Assembly: GCA_943788425.1 (NCBI GenBank)
Contig: CALSQF010000001.1
Span: 62,001-126,000, forward strand
Source of the DNA: an uncultured Planktomarina sp.
GTDB taxonomy: Bacteria; Pseudomonadota; Alphaproteobacteria; Rhodobacterales; Rhodobacteraceae
Direction of reading: 5' to 3'
DNA: 64,000 nt
Under the pieces are notes generated by a model, which was not told the origin of the DNA, did not search any database, and saw only the letters and a list, made by a program, of their open reading frames with translations. The translations under genes and the position numbers were made by a program. Below, one piece after another: positions 38,335 to 47,366 of the stretch. Each line of letters opens with the position of its first letter. Position 1 is the stretch's first letter.

Positions 38335-39630
38335 TGTCTTACCCTATATCTACTTGCTTCAAATCCAAGTTATGCGGAAAAATATAGTCTTTCTCAAGAG
38401 CACTTTCTTCCCACGCAAATTGCAAGAGTAAAGATAGGACAACTATTGTTCTATGATAAAATTTTATCTGGAAACCGCAATATAAGCTGCAGTACCTGCC
38501 ACCATCCCAAACATGGTGGAGGAGATGGATTGAGTTTGGGTATTGGTGAAGGTGGCGTAGGTCTAGGACCAAAAAGGTCCGCTGGTATTGGCGATAGTAA
38601 AATTTTAAAACGAATACCAAGGAACTCAAGTTCCCTATGGAATCTTGGTCATGAATCAATAAAAGTCGTTTTCCATGATGGTCGTCTTGAAATTAGTGAT
38701 ATTTATGAAAATAGATTTAACTCGCCCGCGCAAGAATGGCTCCCAGACGGTTTAGATACTATCATCGCAGCTCAGGCTTTATTTCCTCTCGTTGCTCAAT
38801 TTGAGATGGCGGGAAACCCGAAGGAAAATGAGATAGCTGGCGCTGTTCACGATCGAATTGATGCGGCGTGGCCAATTTTAGCAAAGCGCGTTAGGATAAT
38901 ACCTGAATATGGCAAAATGTTTGTCAAAGCATTCTCCAATATTGATTCACCCGAGCAGGTAAGTATTGTTGACATAGCCAACGCCTTGGGTGATTTCATA
39001 AATTTTGAGTGGCAGAGTTTTGACAGCCCTTATGATGAATTGGTCGTCAATGGTATCAATTTAAGCGATGGCGCAGAACGTGGCAGAAAAATATTTTTTG
39101 GTCGTGGTGAGTGTTCAAGTTGTCATAGTGGGCCGTTGTTTACTGACCAAAATTTCTATGCACTGTCCTTACCTGCTTTTGGACCAGGCCGCACCAGGCT
39201 TTTCGATCCAATAGCGCGCGATACTGGCCGCATGGGCGAAAGTGATAAATCTGAAGACGCTTATAGATTTAAAACCCCAAGCCTGCGAAATGTAACACTA
39301 ACAGCTCCGTATGGCCATAACGGAGCATATCCCTCGCTGGAAGGAATTGTGCGTCACCATTTGGATCCAATTGGAATGAGTGCTAAATGGACACGTGATA
39401 TGGCTAATCTGCCGCCAGCTCCTTGGCTTGAGGACATTGATTTCGTGGTGCAATCTGATCAAAGAGAGATTAATCGTCAAAAGCAACTAATTGATATTAA
39501 TAAAATCCATTTAAGTGATGATGATGTATCTGATATTATTCTATTTTTGGAAAGCTTGACAGGTAAAACCGCTGAATTGGGCAGGCTCGGCATTCCTGAT
39601 AAGGTCCCAAGCGGATTGTCGATTGATTAA
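38314..39630 (+). CDS. Di-haem cytochrome c peroxidase / MauG-family protein
   Basis: A periplasmic protein of about 438 residues with two haem-binding motifs: CSTCH (in RNISCSTCHHPKHGGG) and CSSCH (in GRGECSSCHSGPLFTD). The family context is KTPSLRNVTLTAPYGHNGAY and LEGIVRHHLDP near the C-terminus. A signal-like leader (ILQCLTLYLLASNPSYA) begins just after a TTG codon at 38314, the best start I can find; no ATG fits. The frame is open far upstream but there it runs antisense to the Sel1 gene. Whether it is a peroxidase or a MauG-like modifier is not settled: a Met in GRMGE could be an axial ligand. Confidence 0.85.
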   Translation: MWPKILQCLTLYLLASNPSYAEKYSLSQEHFLPTQIARVKIGQLLFYDKILSGNRNISCSTCHHPKHGGGDGLSLGIGEGGVGLGPKRSAGIGDSKILKRIPRNSSSLWNLGHESIKVVFHDGRLEISDIYENRFNSPAQEWLPDGLDTIIAAQALFPLVAQFEMAGNPKENEIAGAVHDRIDAAWPILAKRVRIIPEYGKMFVKAFSNIDSPEQVSIVDIANALGDFINFEWQSFDSPYDELVVNGINLSDGAERGRKIFFGRGECSSCHSGPLFTDQNFYALSLPAFGPGRTRLFDPIARDTGRMGESDKSEDAYRFKTPSLRNVTLTAPYGHNGAYPSLEGIVRHHLDPIGMSAKWTRDMANLPPAPWLEDIDFVVQSDQREINRQKQLIDINKIHLSDDDVSDIILFLESLTGKTAELGRLGIPDKVPSGLSID

Positions 39631-39805
39631 TGTTTGTGATAACCGATTTTAGGCGCATTTTAATCTATAAGAATAGTTTATGTTTAGATTAAGATCCAGC
39701 CTTGTAAACGTTATACAGCTGCTGCCAGACGAATGAGAACTCGCATCGAATTACTGGTAGGGCTTATATCTATGCGCTCAATAATTTGCGCCAGTCTGCT
39801 TAGCG

Positions 39806-40475
39806 GCACTGCGTGACCATATTGAAATTGTTATGAAATGCCACAGGATGCGCGGGGCTGGGCGATATGCCAGAACACGAGTGAAGCACTATGATACCTC
39901 TGCGGCGCCTATTGCCGCTTTGATCGATCATTCATTACGCCTCATGGGCAATTAAAAAATTGACCTTTTACTGGTGGACAGGCCAGATCCAATGATGTCT
40001 CTTCACGAGACAGGAGCGGCTCTGGATTCTGTGGTGGCCACTGGGAAAGTGGCGTCAGTGGGTGTATCGAACTTTAAACGCGATAACTGGACCTTGTTGC
40101 AATCGATAATGAAAACGCCTCTAGCCACCAATCAGATCGAAATAAGCGTTGTGGAGAATAGCGCATTTACCAATGGCGATTTAGTTTTTTGCAGGAATTT
40201 GGTGTGTCGCCCATGGTTTGTTCCCGCTGGCTGGCTGCGCATTGTTCCGGGGGGAGAACCCCAAGCTTCTGATTTTGTTTCAAATGATTGGTGCTCGTGA
40301 TGTGGTCGCGGCTGCAGTGGCTCGGCTCTTGGCGCATCCAGCGCGCATCATGCCTGTGCTGGGCACCAACAATCTCTCGTGCATCGCTAAATTGGATGCA
40401 GCTTGTGCCATTACGTTTGACCGCGAACGGTGGTTCGAAGTTTTTGAATCTGCTAATGGCTGCGAGGTGCCATAG
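39806..40475 (+). pseudogene. Broken aldo/keto reductase (paralogue of the intact gene at 33.8 kb)
   Basis: Fragments match the intact reductase: LRDHIEIVMKC, VKHYDTSAAPIAAL, RPDPMMSLHETGAALDSVV, ATNQIEISVVENSAFTNGD and MPVLGTNNLSCIAKL. The 5' third is missing. There is an in-frame TAA at 39953-39955, the catalytic His of the VHRPD motif is Asp, and at least two frameshifts follow near 40190-40250. The DNA differs widely from the intact copy, so it is an old paralogue. The preceding bases 39631-39805 hold nothing I recognise. Confidence 0.85.
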
Positions 40476-40482
40476 CGGTTTG

Positions 40483-41523
40483 CTATCGCAGGCGCGGTGG
40501 TTTGGTGGAGGAGCCGAGAATTAAATCAGCATCCAGCAATATACCTTCAGGGTCTCGGCTGGGGTCGGCGATGGTTTTGAGCAAAAGATCCGCGCTCAGG
40601 CGGCCGGCTTCGCGCACGGACGAGCGGGTGGCGGTGTAGACGGGCACGGCAGCGGCGTCGCGAAAATAAGACAAGTCATCATCATGGGTTATCACAGAGA
40701 CATCCCGTCCGAGTTTCAACTCCCGTTCATCGAGCGCGCGCTTTATACCATGGGCCATAATGATCGAAGAGGTGACGATGGCCGTCGGCGGGTCGGGCAA
40801 GTCTAGAAGCGCAAGGGCATTTTTATAGCCATTTGGCTCGGTCATTTCGCTATGGGTTACGTAGGCATTAGCGAGTTCGATGTTGTTTTCTTTGAGCGCA
40901 CGCAGATAGCCCTGCGTTCTGCGCACGGCAAAATCCACACCCGCCATACCGTTGATCAAACCAATGGTGGTATGGCCCAATTCGATCAACAATTGCGTCG
41001 CTCGAAAAAAGGATCGCTCATTGTTGACGTCCACCCAATTGTATTTCTCCGGTGTATTGCTTGAGCGCCCATGCACAACAAAAGGCAGATTGAGGCTATT
41101 GAGCTGGGCAATGCGTTGTTCGTCGACGCGCGGTGCGTGCACCACCACACCATCCACCGTAGACCGCGCGGCCAATTCCTTATAGCTGGTAAATTCATCT
41201 TCATCGGGCACCAGTGAGAGTAACAAATCATAGCCGCTTTGCGCATAGCGTGCACTGGCGCCGGCGATGAAATCTGCAAAAATCGGATTGACCAGTTCAT
41301 ATTCTTTGGAAACCGAGACCAAATGCCCGATTGTCATCGATTTCCCGGTGGCCAGGCGACGGGCGCGCGTGTTGGGTTTGTAATTGTGTTTTGCCGCTGC
41401 TTCCAGGACCACCTGGCGGGTTTTTTCACTGACCTCTGGGAAGCCATTTATCGCGCGACTCACTGTGGTCTGAGACATGCCAAGCTCTTGGGACAGAGAT
41501 TTCAGATTTGTTAAATTAGTCAA
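40483..41523 (-). CDS. LacI-family regulator of the alpha-glucoside operon (AglR-like)
   Basis: A 346-residue repressor: N-terminal LacI helix-turn-helix (LSQELGMSQTTVSRAINGFP, then hinge NTRARRLATGKSMTIG) and a periplasmic-binding-protein-like effector domain. The TTG start has GGAAG nine bases upstream; that ribosome site is inside an operator-like sequence, suggesting autoregulation. It is divergent from the agl genes across a 362-base gap. Agl context suggests alpha-glucosides as effectors. Confidence 0.87.
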   Translation of the reverse strand: MTNLTNLKSLSQELGMSQTTVSRAINGFPEVSEKTRQVVLEAAAKHNYKPNTRARRLATGKSMTIGHLVSVSKEYELVNPIFADFIAGASARYAQSGYDLLLSLVPDEDEFTSYKELAARSTVDGVVVHAPRVDEQRIAQLNSLNLPFVVHGRSSNTPEKYNWVDVNNERSFFRATQLLIELGHTTIGLINGMAGVDFAVRRTQGYLRALKENNIELANAYVTHSEMTEPNGYKNALALLDLPDPPTAIVTSSIIMAHGIKRALDERELKLGRDVSVITHDDDLSYFRDAAAVPVYTATRSSVREAGRLSADLLLKTIADPSRDPEGILLDADLILGSSTKPPRLR

Positions 41524-41532
41524 AGCGCTTCC
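41521..41532. promoter_or_regulatory. Operator-like site overlapping the LacI regulator start
   Basis: CAAAGCGCTTCC matches the perfect palindrome CAAAGCGCTTTG at 41706 in 10 of 12 positions. It covers the start codon and ribosome site of the regulator. Confidence 0.5.
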
Positions 41533-41667
41533 AATATTTTACAAAACTTTCTTGGCGACCAGGCAAAAATCCAATTTTATAGAAATTTTGGCCAATTTTT
41601 GCTATTTGTGTCTCATTTTTTGAAAATAATAAAGGTATATTTTTTCTTTAAAGAGCTTTTTTGTGAG

Positions 41668-41696
41668 TTGACAGCGCGTAGATCGCAGAATAACCA
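41668..41696 (+). promoter_or_regulatory. Possible promoter of the agl operon
   Basis: A perfect TTGACA (41668-41673) with a weak -10 (TAACCA, 17-base spacing). The CAAAGCGCTTTG operator begins nine bases after the -10, where repressor would block initiation. The rest of the 362-base gap is AT-rich with no gene; a GGGAGG ribosome site lies just before aglE. Confidence 0.35.
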
Positions 41697-41705
41697 GACA
41701 ATATC

Positions 41706-41717
41706 CAAAGCGCTTTG
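41706..41717. promoter_or_regulatory. LacI-family operator of the agl operon
   Basis: CAAAGCGCTTTG, a perfect 12-bp palindrome with central CG, between the divergent LacI gene and aglE. The form is typical of LacI-family sites. Confidence 0.65.
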
Positions 41718-41885
41718 ATAAATTTAAGGCGTAAAAAATTACTTGCGTTTTGACTCGAAATCTATGTTGTGTTTTGAGAAACCATGCTGGTTTTTAGGGT
41801 GCCGCTTTGAGAGGCGTTTGGAAATGTTTGAGGCGCGTTTTGAGGGGTAAAAACTGTGAATAGGATAGACTTTTGGGAGGAATAA

Positions 41886-43226
41886 ATGTCTTTTTCGAAT
41901 AAATTTTTGAGCGGAGCTGCCGTGGCGGCTTTGTCCATGTCTTTCGCCGGAATGGCGCAAGCGGATGCTTGTGATACGCCCTCTGAGCTTGGTGATCTGG
42001 GCAATTTTGCTGGTGAAGTCATCACCATTGCTGGCTCCATGGAGGGCAAGGACGAAGAAATGTTGCTGAACACCGTGAGCTGCTTTGAAAAAGCAACTGG
42101 CGCGGTTGTGCAATATTCTGGTTCGCGCGATTTTGCTGCGCTTGTCGTTGCCGATTTGCGGTCCAACAACGCGCCAAACATCGCGATTTTTCCGCAGCCC
42201 GGTTTGGCTGCTGATATGGCCAAAGAAGGTCACTTGGTGCCGCTGGGTGACGATTTGGCCAATTGGATGTCCGATAACTACGGCGCTGGGTCTTCATGGG
42301 TTGATCTGGGCACATATGCCGATGCCGATGGCAAGGAAGATTTTTACGGTTTTGCCTTCAAAATGGATCTGAAATCCTTGGTTTGGTATTCTCCAGAACA
42401 GTTTGAAGACAACGGCTATGAAATCCCTACCACGATGGAAGAGCTGATTGCTCTGTCCGATCAAATGGTGGCCGATGGCAACACCCCATGGTGTATTGGT
42501 GTGGAATCGGGCAATGCGACCGGTTGGACAGCGACCGATTGGATGGAAGATCTGATGCTGCGCACAACGTCGCCAGAAAACTATGACCGCTGGGTTTCCA
42601 ATGATCTGCCGTTTAACAGCCCTGAAGTGCTGAACGCGATGGAAGTTTACGGCCAGTTCTCACGCAATGATGACTATGTTGCCGGGGGCGCTTCCTCTGT
42701 TGCAACAACATTCTTTGGTGACGCGCCGAAGGGTCTTTTCTCATCGCCGGCCAGCTGTCTGATGCACCGTCAAGCGTCTTTCATCCCAGCGTTTTTCCCG
42801 AAAAAAGGCGAAGAAGTGGCAAATGGTGAAGCGGATTTCTTCTACTTCCCGCCCTATGCCTCTGCAAACCTCGGCAACCCAGTTTTGGGCGCGGGTACGC
42901 TTTGGACCATGGCAAAAGACTCCCCAGCAACACGGGCGTTCTTCCAATACATGACCGAAGCTTCTTCACATGAAGCTTGGATGTCACAAGGCACATTCCT
43001 GACCGCCCACAAAGGTGCAGACTTGAATGCCTATGCGACACCTGCCTTGCGCAAACAGGGTGAAATCCTGTCCAACGCCACTACATTCCGTTTTGACGCA
43101 TCTGATTTGATGCCAGGGGCGATTGGTGCCGGTGCTTTCTGGTCAGAGATGACTGCTTTTGCAAATGGCCAGGATGCGAAAACCACAGGTGACAACATCC
43201 AAGCCGCATGGGATGCCATCAAATAA
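41886..43226 (+). CDS. aglE: Alpha-glucoside ABC transporter, substrate-binding protein
   Basis: A 446-residue periplasmic binding protein of the maltose/alpha-glucoside type. Signal peptide 1-26 (ends GMAQADA). Body has ITIAGSMEGKDEEMLLNTV and SGNATGWTATDWMEDLMLR; the family binds sucrose, trehalose or maltose-like sugars. GGGAGG lies upstream of ATG. First gene of aglE-F-G-A-K. A strong terminator-like hairpin after the stop would keep aglE transcript above that of the membrane subunits. Confidence 0.92.
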   Translation: MSFSNKFLSGAAVAALSMSFAGMAQADACDTPSELGDLGNFAGEVITIAGSMEGKDEEMLLNTVSCFEKATGAVVQYSGSRDFAALVVADLRSNNAPNIAIFPQPGLAADMAKEGHLVPLGDDLANWMSDNYGAGSSWVDLGTYADADGKEDFYGFAFKMDLKSLVWYSPEQFEDNGYEIPTTMEELIALSDQMVADGNTPWCIGVESGNATGWTATDWMEDLMLRTTSPENYDRWVSNDLPFNSPEVLNAMEVYGQFSRNDDYVAGGASSVATTFFGDAPKGLFSSPASCLMHRQASFIPAFFPKKGEEVANGEADFFYFPPYASANLGNPVLGAGTLWTMAKDSPATRAFFQYMTEASSHEAWMSQGTFLTAHKGADLNAYATPALRKQGEILSNATTFRFDASDLMPGAIGAGAFWSEMTAFANGQDAKTTGDNIQAAWDAIK

Positions 43227-43249
43227 GATGGACCTAAGGTTATAAGCTT

Positions 43250-43284
43250 GAGGAGCGCAAAGTGTATTTGCGCTCCTCTTTTTC
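43250..43284 (+). terminator. Attenuator/terminator hairpin between aglE and aglF
   Basis: GAGGAGCGCAA and TTGCGCTCCTC form an 11-bp perfect stem with a 7-base loop, followed by TTTTTC. Partial read-through into aglF is expected, since the operon continues. Confidence 0.75.
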
Positions 43285-43324
43285 TAAGCACCTCTATTAC
43301 CAGATATGATTTAAGGATCATGCG

Positions 43325-44578
43325 ATGCGCGCCCTCAGCCCGATCATAGCCAGTAATGGCCTTGCGATTTTTTTGACAATTGTGTTTCTTTTGCCCATCA
43401 CAGCAATTTTCGCTTTTGTGGTAACAACGCCATTAGACGATGCAATGGCAAACTTGGGCCTTTGGATGCATGCGCATTGGCAATGGTCTTTTCCCGAATT
43501 TGACACGCAAGAGCGATTTGCAAAAATTGGATTTGCCCTGAGATCGGTTGTGATTGCAGTGGGAATTTCGTTCTTTTATTTTGGCATTTCGAATTGGCTC
43601 AACGCCAGTATGGCGCGGGTGTGCTGCAAAAATTCTCTTGGCCGCCAATCTAATATAATTGAAGCGATACAGCCTTGGATTTTTGTGGGTCCGACTTTGG
43701 TTTTACTGCTGTTGTTTTTGCTTGTTCCGGCCTTATCCACGCTTTCATTGTCGTTTCAAGAATATGATGGCACGCCCTCAGTGCGCAACTATGCCTTTCT
43801 CTGGGATCCTGAGTCACTGGGATATTTGCAATTCCGCCTGGCGATGCGCAACAGTCTGATGTGGCTCATTTTAGTGCCCTCGACCTGCATCATCTTCGGC
43901 CTTTTGATCGCCGTGCTGGCCGATTCCGTCTCTTGGGGAGTTGTGGCCAAAACCTTTATCTTTGTGCCTTTGGCGATTTCCTTTGTTGGGGCCGCGGTGA
44001 TCTGGCGCAATATATTTGCCGGCGGCGGGATTGAGCCGCTCGAGACCATCAATGGCATGACACCCTCCTATCAAATAGGATTGCTCAAATCCTTGTTGGG
44101 ACATACGGCGGAATATAATGAGCCGCTGTATAGCCTGAAGTTTTGGGGCAATTTCTTTTTGATGTGGATCTTGGTTTGGGTTCAAACCGGCTTTGCCATG
44201 GTGATCTTTTCTGCGGCGCTGCGCGGTGTTCCGATGGACACCATTGAGGCGGCAAAGATTGACGGAGCCAATCCGTTTCAGATGTTCTTCCGCGTGAAGC
44301 TGCCGCAGATCTATTCCACGGTTTTGGTGGTTTGGACGACATTGGTGGTCTTGGTACTTAAGGTATTCGATATCCCCTATGCGCTATCGGCCAATGACGA
44401 CGATAAATTATTACTGGCGACCATGATGGAAAACGCGCGTAACAATTGGTCGATTGGTGGTGATAATGTGGACAATCTTTATGCGTCTATCGCGGTGATG
44501 CTCATGCTGACAGTTGTGCCCAATATGGTGTTCAACGGCTGGCGCATTCGCCGCGAACAAAGAGAGCTTGGGAATTAA
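43325..44578 (+). CDS. aglF: Alpha-glucoside ABC transporter, permease 1
   Basis: A 417-residue MalF-type inner-membrane protein. Hydrophobic helices run throughout, with two extra N-terminal helices before the core. The EAA loop that docks the ATPase is EAAKIDGANPFQMFFRVKLPQI-like (EAAKIDGANPFQMFF). It starts 46 bases after the hairpin that follows aglE, and ends 11 bases before aglG. It forms the channel with aglG, powered by aglK. Confidence 0.92.
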   Translation: MRALSPIIASNGLAIFLTIVFLLPITAIFAFVVTTPLDDAMANLGLWMHAHWQWSFPEFDTQERFAKIGFALRSVVIAVGISFFYFGISNWLNASMARVCCKNSLGRQSNIIEAIQPWIFVGPTLVLLLLFLLVPALSTLSLSFQEYDGTPSVRNYAFLWDPESLGYLQFRLAMRNSLMWLILVPSTCIIFGLLIAVLADSVSWGVVAKTFIFVPLAISFVGAAVIWRNIFAGGGIEPLETINGMTPSYQIGLLKSLLGHTAEYNEPLYSLKFWGNFFLMWILVWVQTGFAMVIFSAALRGVPMDTIEAAKIDGANPFQMFFRVKLPQIYSTVLVVWTTLVVLVLKVFDIPYALSANDDDKLLLATMMENARNNWSIGGDNVDNLYASIAVMLMLTVVPNMVFNGWRIRREQRELGN

Positions 44579-44589
44579 GGTATAGATAG

Positions 44590-45813
44590 ATGACAAAAAC
44601 TCTCAGCCATATTGTCCTTGCCCTCATCGTATTTATTTGGGTTGTGCCCTTTGTGGCCCTTGTTTCAACATCGATGCGATCTGAAGTGGCCGCGAAAACC
44701 TCTGGGTTTTGGACCTCTTTCACGCCCACGGAATTGGGGCATCGGTTTGCCACCCATGAGCGGGGCGGAACCGAGCCTATTATGGTCATGCGCGGGAATA
44801 TTCTGGAGCGGATCAATGCTGGAACCTCTGGCTATGAGGTCTCCGGCGATGTGAAATCCATTTTGATCAAGACCCGGATAGCCGATCCGGAAAACCCCGG
44901 TAAAACTAAATTGGTCCGCAAATTGGTTCCGGCGGGAGAAACGATGGATGTTCGCGGCGGGGCGCTCGTCTTTGACACCAACGGCGATTTCACCTGGACC
45001 TTTGACGAGGCCACGGCGCCCAAGCCCAAAAATCTTGATGTCTTTATCGATCAAGACCCAGCGTTTGGGGCTGATGCCTATGTTGAAGTCTTGTTCGACA
45101 ATAAAAACGTCCCCAATGCGTTGATCTCCTCATTCATCGTCACCATTCCTGCAACGATCATCCCAATCACTATTGCCGCTTTTGCTGCCTATGCCTTTGC
45201 TTGGATGCAGTTTCCGGGACGGGACTGGTTGTTTGTAATCGTGGTCTCGCTGATGGTGGTGCCGACGCAATTGGCCTTCCTGCCCATTTTGCAAGGCTTC
45301 AGTGGAATCGCCTCATGGGCCACCGCCTTAAATCAATGGTTGACTGATTGTGAGCTCACTGACAGCTGCCAAGTGGCTTCGAAATCCTTTGCCAGTCTTT
45401 GGATCACCCATACGGCCTTCGGCCTGCCTTTGGCGATTTATCTGCTCCGAAACTACATCGTGGGCCTGCCTAAAGAGCTTTTGCAAAGCGCGCGGATTGA
45501 TGGAGCCAGCCATTTGCAAATCTTCACGCGGATCATCGTGCCGTTGTCCGTACCGGCTTTGGCTTCTTTTAGCATCTTCCAATTCCTTTGGGTTTGGAAC
45601 GATTTGATCGTGGCTTTGTATATCGGGCCGAACAATTCGTCAGATTTGGTCTTCCCCATTCGCCTGCAAAAACAATTGGGAACTTTCAAAGATCAGCTGC
45701 ATTTGCTGAATGCGTCTGCGGTGATTTCTATGATCGTGCCGGTTGTCGTGTTCTTGTCGATGCAGCGATATTTCATTCGTGGGCTGCTCGCTGGCTCGGT
45801 AAAAGGTGGTTGA
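44590..45813 (+). CDS. aglG: Alpha-glucoside ABC transporter, permease 2
   Basis: A 407-residue MalG-type permease. One N-terminal helix is followed by a long periplasmic insertion (about residues 40-170, with MDVRGGALVFDTNGDFTW), then the core helices. The EAA loop is QSARIDGASHLQIFTRI. The large insertion explains its length against ordinary MalG of about 280 residues and is a feature of AglG proteins. It is followed two bases later by the glucosidase gene. Confidence 0.92.
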   Translation: MTKTLSHIVLALIVFIWVVPFVALVSTSMRSEVAAKTSGFWTSFTPTELGHRFATHERGGTEPIMVMRGNILERINAGTSGYEVSGDVKSILIKTRIADPENPGKTKLVRKLVPAGETMDVRGGALVFDTNGDFTWTFDEATAPKPKNLDVFIDQDPAFGADAYVEVLFDNKNVPNALISSFIVTIPATIIPITIAAFAAYAFAWMQFPGRDWLFVIVVSLMVVPTQLAFLPILQGFSGIASWATALNQWLTDCELTDSCQVASKSFASLWITHTAFGLPLAIYLLRNYIVGLPKELLQSARIDGASHLQIFTRIIVPLSVPALASFSIFQFLWVWNDLIVALYIGPNNSSDLVFPIRLQKQLGTFKDQLHLLNASAVISMIVPVVVFLSMQRYFIRGLLAGSVKGG

Positions 45814-45815
45814 CT

Positions 45816-47366
45816 ATGCCTGATCTTAAATGGTGGGAAACCGCTGTTATTTACCAAATCTATCCCCGTTCTTTTCAGGATTCCAATTCTGATGGGATTG
45901 GCGATTTGCCAGGGATCACCACGCGGCTTGAGTATATCGCCAATCTCGGGGTTGATGCGATCTGGATCAGCCCATTCTACCCTTCGCCGCAGAAAGACTT
46001 TGGCTATGATGTCTCCGACTACTGCGATATCAATCCTGAATATGGCACCTTGGCAGATTTTGACGCGTTGATTGCCAAGGCCCATGGGCTTGGCCTTAGG
46101 TTGATGATTGACATCGTGCCGGGACATTGTTCCGATCAACACGCTTGGTTTGAACAAAGTCGGCAGTCGCGCGACAATCCAAAAGCGGATTGGTTTCACT
46201 GGTCCGATCCATTGGCAGACGGCTCGGCGCCCACCAATTGGCTGTCATTCTTTGGCGGGCGGGCGTGGACATGGGAGCCGCGGCGCCAGCAATATTATTT
46301 ACACAATTTCCTACCAAGCCAACCCAACCTCAATCACGCCAATCCGAGTGTTGTTGAAGCTTTTCGCCAGATTGCACGCTTTTGGTTTGATCGTGGCGTT
46401 GACGGATTTCGCATGGATGCGGTGCATACGGTCAATGCAGATACCGCACCGTATCGCGACAACCTGCCGAAACCAAACTTTAAGCTGGGCAACTTACCCC
46501 AGGAACAACAACCATTTTTCCGGCAATTGCATGACAGTGCGCAGCTCAATCAACCGGCAATTCAAAGCTTCATCGAAGCCTTTCGCAAAGTTGCAGATGA
46601 ATACGAGGGAGACCGCTTCTTAATGGGTGAGTTGCACGGTGATAATCCGGTTTTGGCCAGTGAAACCTTCACGGCCCCGGGCCGTCTGCATGCCACTTAC
46701 AACTTTAATCTACTTGAATGGGCCGGGCTTGATGTGGGTGGACTGGAGCAGGCTATTTCAAACGCGATTGAGGCCTTTAATGGGACTGGGCGTCTAACCT
46801 TTGCCTTTTCCAATCACGACGTCCCGCGCTCTGCGACGCGCCAATTGGCGCCGCTGGGACTTGGCCACGAGCATCAAGAGGCGTTGCAATTGCTTTTGCT
46901 GAGATTGGAAACAAGTCTGATTGGTTCGACCTGTGTCTATCAAGGTGAGGAATTGGCCCTGAGCGATGTGCAAGATATTCCACTCGATCAAATGCAAGAT
47001 CCCTGGGGGATTGAATTTGCGCCGGTTTTCCTTGGCCGTGACACCTGCCGCACGCCTATGGTTTGGCGCAAGTCTGACAATAGCTGGGGTGGATTTTCCG
47101 ATGCGGTCAACACTTGGCTGCCCGTAGCGGAGCCCCATCTGTCGCGTGCGGGCCTAGACGAGGCTGAGCGACCCGGTTCAGTCTACTGTAAATTTGCCGA
47201 ATTTTTGACCTGGCGAAAAGCACAGCCGGCCATGATGCGCGCCAATAATATGACGTTAGTGGCCAGTGGGCCGAAAGAAATTGTCTTTGATCGTATGTCC
47301 GAGACGCAAAATCTAAGATGTCGCTTCGATTTTGAAACATTAACAGCATCCATCGCGGAGATTTAA
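45816..47366 (+). CDS. aglA: Alpha-glucosidase, glycoside hydrolase family 13
   Basis: A 516-residue cytoplasmic GH13 enzyme that cleaves the imported alpha-glucoside. Conserved regions: region I DIVPGHCSDQHAW, region II GFRMDAVHTVN with the Asp nucleophile, region III FLMGELHGD with the Glu acid/base, and region IV FSNHDVPR. The N-terminus WWETAVIYQIYPRSFQDSN is the family opening. ATG 45816 is used; a longer frame inside aglG is not supported. It is immediately followed by aglK. Confidence 0.94.
   Translation: MPDLKWWETAVIYQIYPRSFQDSNSDGIGDLPGITTRLEYIANLGVDAIWISPFYPSPQKDFGYDVSDYCDINPEYGTLADFDALIAKAHGLGLRLMIDIVPGHCSDQHAWFEQSRQSRDNPKADWFHWSDPLADGSAPTNWLSFFGGRAWTWEPRRQQYYLHNFLPSQPNLNHANPSVVEAFRQIARFWFDRGVDGFRMDAVHTVNADTAPYRDNLPKPNFKLGNLPQEQQPFFRQLHDSAQLNQPAIQSFIEAFRKVADEYEGDRFLMGELHGDNPVLASETFTAPGRLHATYNFNLLEWAGLDVGGLEQAISNAIEAFNGTGRLTFAFSNHDVPRSATRQLAPLGLGHEHQEALQLLLLRLETSLIGSTCVYQGEELALSDVQDIPLDQMQDPWGIEFAPVFLGRDTCRTPMVWRKSDNSWGGFSDAVNTWLPVAEPHLSRAGLDEAERPGSVYCKFAEFLTWRKAQPAMMRANNMTLVASGPKEIVFDRMSETQNLRCRFDFETLTASIAEI

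Noticed and set aside
39631-39805. Transposase or integrase remnant at the edge of the AT-rich block
   Set aside because: No frame there has recognisable motifs and no inverted or direct terminal repeats were found.
45588-45815. Upstream extension of the alpha-glucosidase frame
   Set aside because: It lies inside aglG in another frame; ATG 45816 gives the normal GH13 N-terminus.
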